Of a DNA stretch of 64,000 bases, positions 59,480 through 64,000 are shown in pieces (the first letter of the stretch is position 1; every line of letters starts with the position of its first letter). The position numbers and the translations under genes are program-made. Location of the stretch: positions 1 to 64,000 of the forward strand of contig CBFCYE010000013.1 in assembly GCA_965602225.1 (NCBI GenBank), written 5' to 3'. Source of the DNA: Tenderia sp965602225. GTDB lineage: Bacteria; Pseudomonadota; Gammaproteobacteria; Tenderiales; Tenderiaceae. The notes under the pieces were generated by a model that made no database searches, was not told the DNA's origin, and worked only from the letters and a program-made list of their open reading frames with translations.

Positions 59480-61876
59480 ATGAGTTTTATTGATCAAAGC
59501 TTGAGGGGCAGATTAATACCGACAGTTTGGTTTCTGTCGTGCATGATTGTAATTCTGGGTATCAGTGGCTTCACGCCGCAGTTTGAATTATTAGAAGGGG
59601 TCGCGGGTTATGCTCCGCTGCACACCTTTCTTGAAACCATTTCTATTATCGTCGCCATGTTGGTTTTTAGTATTTGCTGGGACAGCAATGCTAAGCAGCG
59701 CGCCGGCAATTTCCTGTTGCTTGGCTGTGTCTTTTTAGCTGTAGCGCTGATTGATTTTCTGCATCTTCTCTCCTTTCCAGGTATGCCTGATTTTGTTACG
59801 GCCAACAGCCCGGAAAAGGCCATTGATTTCTGGCTGGTTGCACGGCTACTGGCTGCCTTAGGGTTGCTTGCTGTCGCGCTGCTGCCATGGCGACCATTGT
59901 ATTCTGTGGGTATCCGTTGGCTGGGTCTGGCAGTAACCCTATTGTTGGTCGTGATCGTGGCATGGATAGGTTTGTTTTATCAGGAACTGATGCCGGCTAC
60001 GTTTGTTGAAGGTCAAGGCCTGACCAGATTCAAAGTAATGTCTGAGTATGTGCTTAGTACATTGTATGTGGCTGCGGCATTGCGATTTCTTTTTAATATG
60101 CGAACGCCACAACCCTATGATGTGGTGGGGCTGTTTGCCGCTGTCAGTTTGATGGCGATGAGTGAGGTGTTTTTTACTCTTTACTCCAGCGTCAATGATA
60201 TTTTCAATCTGCTTGGCCATATTTACAAAATCATTGCCTATGGTTTTATTTATAAAAGTATTTTTTCCGACAATGTTCGTGCCCCATATCAACGACTGAA
60301 AGAGGCGAATGCAGCTTCGCAAGTCAGTGAAGAACGCCTGGCGATGGTGTTGGAGGGGAGTCGACAGGGGTTCTGGGACTGGAATATAGAAACAGGCGAA
60401 GTGCGGCGGAATCAGCGTTGGGCAGAGATGCTTGGTTATTCGACGATTGAAGATTTCGAAGCTAATACAGACACCTGGACAGACAGCATTTACCCAGACG
60501 ATCGTGACGCTGCCTGGGCAGCAATTAATGATCACCTGGAAGGGCGTTCGCCCTCCTATGAAATTGAATATCGCATGCTCACCAAGAGCGGCAGTTTTGT
60601 TTGGGTGCTGGATCAGGCGAAAATTGTCAGGCGTGATGCTGAGGGGCGTCCACTGAGAATGTGTGGAACGCATACGGATATCAGCGAAAGAAAACAGGCA
60701 GAGCAAGAAAAAGGCTATTTACAAAAACAGTTGCAGCAAGCCCAGAAAATGGAATCTATTGGTCAGCTGACCGGTGGCATAGCACATGATTTCAATAATA
60801 TACTTGCTGCCATCATTGGTTATAGCGAGTTATCCATTAGCCGTTTTGCCTCTGACGCAGAAGGCAAACTGTCTCAATATTTACACGAAATACTGCATGC
60901 CGGAGAACGGGGTCGTGACCTTGTCGCAAAGATGCTTGCATTTGGGCGTGTCAGCTCTACAGAGCTACAAGCAGTTGATGGTGCCTTACTTATTAAAGAT
61001 GTAACAGAAATGCTCGGCTCGACCTTACCCTCAAGCCTGGTATTTGAAATTAATATTGCCGATGAAACTGTCCCGCTATTGGGCGATCCAGCGCAACTAC
61101 ATCAAGTAATAACCAATCTGGTGATTAATGCACATCATGCTGTTGGAGAGCACGGCAAAATAGAGCTGGGACTACGCGAGGTTCAACAGTTAGAGGGCGT
61201 GTGCAGCAGTTGTCATCAGCGGTTTTCTGGTGAATTCATTGAAATCAGCGTCCGTGACAATGGTCAAGGAATCCCGAAAAATCAGATCGACCATATCTTT
61301 GAACCATTTTTTACCACCAAGGAGATTGGTAAGGGCAGTGGTATGGGCTTGCCAATGGTGGATGGCATACTGCATCAATGCGGCGGCCACATCCTGGTTG
61401 AAACGGCTCAAGGTATAGGTTCTACATTTCGATTGCTGCTTCAACCCGCTTTAAAGGATATTGCTGATGCCGCTGGGAATCGGCCAGCAGCTGCAGTCCC
61501 TGTAAATACAAACAAGTGCATTTTGGTTGTCGATGATGAGGTAGGTATATCCAGTTTTCTTACGGAGTTACTCAGCGGTGCGGGTTATCAGGTGCGTGCG
61601 TTTAATGATTCTTTGGCTGCGCTGGAGGCATTTAAGTCGGCCCCTGATTCAATCGATTTAGTTATCACCGACCAAACAATGCCAAATTTGACCGGTGTCG
61701 AACTGGTGCAGGAATTATTGTCGTTGCGCGCCAAGCTTCCTGTAATACTCTGTACCGGCTATAGCGAGAGTGTTGATGAAGCGAGTGCACAGCAGCTGGG
61801 TATTTCTGTGTTTCTGAAAAAGCCAGTTGTTACTGATGAGCTTCTGGGAGCCATCGCTACACTCTTAACACGTTGA
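59480..61876 (+). CDS. MASE3-PAS hybrid histidine kinase
   Basis: A 798-residue kinase. The N-terminal 270 residues hold about seven membrane spans with PLHTFLETISIIVAMLVFSI and LGCVFLAVALIDFLHLLSFP, typical of the MASE3 sensor domain. A PAS/PAC domain follows (about 290-410: LEGSRQGFWDWNIETGEV, RMCGTHTDISERKQAEQEKG). The HisKA box has His436 in IGQLTGGIAHDFNNILAAII, HATPase has DNGQGIPKNQID and GMGLPMVDG, and the C-terminal REC has Asp731 (LVITDQTMPNLTG) and KKP. The 286-nt upstream gap has no gene. It lacks an HPt, so the REC may only modulate the kinase. It stands next to the larger hybrid kinase on the same strand, but with its own upstream region. Confidence 0.93.
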   Translation: MSFIDQSLRGRLIPTVWFLSCMIVILGISGFTPQFELLEGVAGYAPLHTFLETISIIVAMLVFSICWDSNAKQRAGNFLLLGCVFLAVALIDFLHLLSFPGMPDFVTANSPEKAIDFWLVARLLAALGLLAVALLPWRPLYSVGIRWLGLAVTLLLVVIVAWIGLFYQELMPATFVEGQGLTRFKVMSEYVLSTLYVAAALRFLFNMRTPQPYDVVGLFAAVSLMAMSEVFFTLYSSVNDIFNLLGHIYKIIAYGFIYKSIFSDNVRAPYQRLKEANAASQVSEERLAMVLEGSRQGFWDWNIETGEVRRNQRWAEMLGYSTIEDFEANTDTWTDSIYPDDRDAAWAAINDHLEGRSPSYEIEYRMLTKSGSFVWVLDQAKIVRRDAEGRPLRMCGTHTDISERKQAEQEKGYLQKQLQQAQKMESIGQLTGGIAHDFNNILAAIIGYSELSISRFASDAEGKLSQYLHEILHAGERGRDLVAKMLAFGRVSSTELQAVDGALLIKDVTEMLGSTLPSSLVFEINIADETVPLLGDPAQLHQVITNLVINAHHAVGEHGKIELGLREVQQLEGVCSSCHQRFSGEFIEISVRDNGQGIPKNQIDHIFEPFFTTKEIGKGSGMGLPMVDGILHQCGGHILVETAQGIGSTFRLLLQPALKDIADAAGNRPAAAVPVNTNKCILVVDDEVGISSFLTELLSGAGYQVRAFNDSLAALEAFKSAPDSIDLVITDQTMPNLTGVELVQELLSLRAKLPVILCTGYSESVDEASAQQLGISVFLKKPVVTDELLGAIATLLTR

Positions 61877-61981
61877 ACATATAGTCATGAGTTATAACGG
61901 CTTGTTTTTCACTATGATCAGGTTTGCGAATATGTTTTATGAATCACGTAATTTGATCTGTGAATATTAACTATTCGTTGT

Positions 61982-63031
61982 TTAGTTTTCGGCTTCTATC
62001 CCACCCGGTCTGATCCATAACTGACTAAACCAGTAATAGCGTCCTGTTTCTGTTGAGGGGGCGGTGCAATTGTAACGGCTGCGGCCGGCGGGCAGGTCAC
62101 TGTTGGCTTGTACGGTGAAGTTTGTTTCATCCTGCCTCTGGACCTGGATTTCCCCCTGGCCACTGGCATAGCAGGCCAGTTGTGTTAGTGGTTGGCTGAG
62201 CTTCACGCTAAGTGTGGGTTGTGTTTCTGTGATCACTGGATCGATCTGCGGTGTTTCTATTAAAGGCATGGCCAGGCTCATTATCTTGTTTTTAAATCCA
62301 TCCATTTCGCCAAAATCCTCATTCATAGGAAAGCGCGGTAGAAAGCGAAAATCAGATGCCGGGCCAATGGCGCCAGAGTGTTGGCCCATGCCGATCAAAC
62401 CAAGTTGCTGAGTGATATTGGCGACGGTCAGGTTGTATTCACCATAGGGGTAGGCGATAACATTGACGGGGTTTTTAAATTCATCGCCCAGGCGCTGCTG
62501 GGCGTAGCTAATGTCATCATGGATGCGTTGTTGCCAGGCCAGTTCCGTTTCGTTTTCGAGATGGCGAATCAGGTAGGTGTGGCTGCGAGAGTGGTTGCCG
62601 AAGCTGGCACCGTGTTGCTCCATCTCTCGCATTTGTTGCCAGGTCATGTAGTTGGAATAGTTTTTGTCGATGTAATCGCTGGAGACAAATACGGTAAACG
62701 GCCAGCCGCGTTGTTTTAGGCGTGGATAGGCTTCGCTGTAGATACTGCGATAGGCATCATCCATAGTAATGACGACGCTTTTGTCCGGTAAGGCCTGGTT
62801 GTTTTGTATCGCATTGAGCACGCTATTAAGGGGCAGTACCTGGAAACCATTTTGATCGAGAAATTCTAGCTGTTGTTCAAACTGCTCGATACGAATATTA
62901 GTGCTGGGGTGGCGTGATTCACCAAAGTGGTGGTACATCAGCGCCACGGCAGAGTTTTGCGCCGCCATACTGATGTCCGTCGTTGCCAGCATGGCGCTAA
63001 AAAGAATGACGCTGAATATTTTATTCCACAT
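61982..63031 (-). CDS. Polysaccharide deacetylase family protein
   Basis: A 349-residue exported protein with signal peptide (MWNKIFSVILFSAMLATTDI, cleavage likely near SMA) and a NodB-type deacetylase domain. The motifs are ALMYHHFG near residue 30, ITMDDAYRS near 93 (metal-binding Asp pair) and SFGNHSRSHTYL near 145 (the His-x3-His site). The C-terminal part, about residues 260-340, is a small beta-rich extension ending IRPGGIEAEN. It probably removes acetyl groups from a poly-N-acetylglucosamine-type or cell-wall sugar; substrate unknown. It is convergent with the MASE3 kinase and lies upstream, in its own direction, of nothing else related in the window; the next minus-strand gene is 54 nt away. 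Confidence 0.88.
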   Translation of the reverse strand: MWNKIFSVILFSAMLATTDISMAAQNSAVALMYHHFGESRHPSTNIRIEQFEQQLEFLDQNGFQVLPLNSVLNAIQNNQALPDKSVVITMDDAYRSIYSEAYPRLKQRGWPFTVFVSSDYIDKNYSNYMTWQQMREMEQHGASFGNHSRSHTYLIRHLENETELAWQQRIHDDISYAQQRLGDEFKNPVNVIAYPYGEYNLTVANITQQLGLIGMGQHSGAIGPASDFRFLPRFPMNEDFGEMDGFKNKIMSLAMPLIETPQIDPVITETQPTLSVKLSQPLTQLACYASGQGEIQVQRQDETNFTVQANSDLPAGRSRYNCTAPSTETGRYYWFSQLWIRPGGIEAEN

Positions 63032-63085
63032 TAGTTTTATAAGCTTGGTTGGAGAGTCCGCTGATCACGGACTGTCCGTTAATGA

Positions 63086-64000
63086 TTATTTGATGCAAAC
63101 AGCTCTGACATTTGGCAGGTCGAGATAGCCTTGCAGTATCTTCTCGATGCCATCCTGTTTCAGGGTGCGCATACCCGAGCTGAGTGCTTCGCGGTGAATC
63201 TCGGTCGCGGGTGAGTGAGTTAGAATTAGCTGTTTGATCTTGGGCGTGGCGATCAGCAATTCATGCAGGCCTATACGGCCGCGATAGCCTGTGTCGTTGC
63301 ATTCCTGGCAGCCGGTTGATTTATAGAGGGTAAATTGCTTTCTCTGGTTACCAAAGCTTTTACGCCACTCTTCAATCAGGGCGTCAACATAAGGTTTCTG
63401 TTCAACATCACTGATATCCGGTGGCAGCATGTCGGCCATGTATATATGGGCCAGCTGCAATACTTCGGAGTCATCGGGTTGAAACGAACGTTTGCAGTTA
63501 GGGCAGAGTGTTTTTGCTAGACGTTGAGCCAGGATACCGATCAATGCATCGGCAAAGTTAAATGGGTCCATATCCATGTCGAGCAGCCGAGTAATACTTT
63601 CAGCGGCGCTGTTGGTATGCAGGGTGGATAACACCAGATGGCCGGTAAGTGATGCCTCGATACCTACCCCGGCGGTTTCGCTGTCGCGCATTTCACCCAC
63701 CATGATGATGTCTGGGTCGCAACGTAAAAAGGCGCGCATGGCGGCGGCAAAGTCGAGCCCAATCTTGGTGTTGATCTGCACCTGGCGCAGGCCAGGCTGA
63801 GTGATTTCAATTGGGTCTTCTGCTGTCCAGATCTTTTTGTCTGAGTTGTTGAGGTGTCCGAGTGCCGAGTGCAGGGTGGTGGTTTTACCCGAGCCAGTTG
63901 GGCCGCAGACCAGAAACAGACCATAAGGTTTGGATATTGCATCCAGCATCCGATCGCGGTTGTTGAGGCTCAGTCCCAGGGCGTTGACGGGGATATTTTT
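63086..64000 (-). CDS. GspE/PilB-family secretion ATPase, C-terminal part
   Basis: The minus-strand gene runs off the window end, so only the last 304 residues are seen; the N-terminal portion lies beyond 64000. Present are Walker A GPTGSGKTTTLHSALG, the Asp box (KIWTAEDPIEITQPGLRQVQ), Walker B RCDPDIIMVGEMRDSETAGV, the His box TGHLVLSTLHTNSAAESITR and the zinc-binding loop CPNCK...CQEC. This combination is characteristic of assembly ATPases for type II secretion and type IV pili (GspE/PilB). Which of the two is not decidable without neighbours. The C-terminus ends DLPNVRAVCIK. It is upstream of the deacetylase on the same strand (54-nt gap). Confidence 0.93.
   Translation of the reverse strand, partial: KNIPVNALGLSLNNRDRMLDAISKPYGLFLVCGPTGSGKTTTLHSALGHLNNSDKKIWTAEDPIEITQPGLRQVQINTKIGLDFAAAMRAFLRCDPDIIMVGEMRDSETAGVGIEASLTGHLVLSTLHTNSAAESITRLLDMDMDPFNFADALIGILAQRLAKTLCPNCKRSFQPDDSEVLQLAHIYMADMLPPDISDVEQKPYVDALIEEWRKSFGNQRKQFTLYKSTGCQECNDTGYRGRIGLHELLIATPKIKQLILTHSPATEIHREALSSGMRTLKQDGIEKILQGYLDLPNVRAVCIK

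Noticed and set aside
59939..60706. Minus-strand frame of 255 codons inside the MASE3 kinase gene
   Set aside because: Lies wholly antisense to a gene with clear domains; no likely product.
1..64000. CRISPR arrays, phage genes or toxin-antitoxin pairs
   Set aside because: No regularly spaced short repeats, integrase, capsid or typical toxin-antitoxin gene was seen anywhere in the window.

Overview
The window comes from a gammaproteobacterium. The order tuf–tRNA-Trp–secE–nusG–rplKAJL–rpoBC–rpsL–rpsG–fusA–tuf–S10–spc–alpha, with rpoBC directly ahead of the str operon, is typical of many Gammaproteobacteria outside the enterics. The blocks gcvR–bcp divergent from dapA, and dapA–bamC–purC, are also gammaproteobacterial. 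Several c-type cytochromes and two multidomain sensor kinases suggest a free-living respiring bacterium. I cannot name the genus from sequence alone.

Region 1 (1–30.4 kb) is the transcription/translation core: the tail of one tuf copy, tRNA-Trp, secE-nusG, the L11/L1/L10/L7-L12 and RNA polymerase genes, then an almost unbroken plus-strand run rpsL-rpsG-fusA-tuf-rpsJ through secY, rpmJ, rpsMKD, rpoA and rplQ, closed by a strong intrinsic terminator near 30.4 kb. Control elements can be read directly: an L10 leader, a hairpin between rplL and rpoB, a sigma70-type promoter before rpsL, and a probable promoter before rpmJ. The S10 genes follow tuf after 5 nt, leaving no room for an L4-type S10 leader. 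fusA has a weaker codon bias than its neighbours.

Region 2 (30.4–38 kb) is housekeeping: an S-adenosylmethionine hydroxide adenosyltransferase family protein, an AI-2E family membrane protein, PIN-PhoH ATPase, Bcp peroxiredoxin, GcvR-like ACT protein, then divergently dapA, a very short BamC-like lipoprotein, a YycJ/WalJ-type metallo-beta-lactamase-fold protein and purC. A 244-bp unit bounded by perfect 22-bp inverted repeats sits between the last two and looks like a miniature mobile element.

Region 3 (38–54.8 kb) is more accessory: a 919-residue lipoprotein of unknown function, an endonuclease/exonuclease/phosphatase family protein, a cytochrome group (membrane monoheme protein, lipoprotein with six tandem c-type domains, periplasmic diheme protein) with a possible 27-residue membrane peptide, a beta-propeller-like protein, a DUF748/AsmA-like protein, purL and a Bax-like glucosaminidase. 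The cytochrome group is the best candidate for a poorly described system.

Region 4 (54.8–64 kb) follows a 782-nt gene-free stretch: a BarA-like hybrid kinase (HAMP-HisKA-HATPase-REC-REC-HPt), a MASE3-PAS-HisKA-HATPase-REC kinase, a polysaccharide deacetylase, and the C-terminal part of a GspE/PilB-type secretion ATPase cut by the window end.
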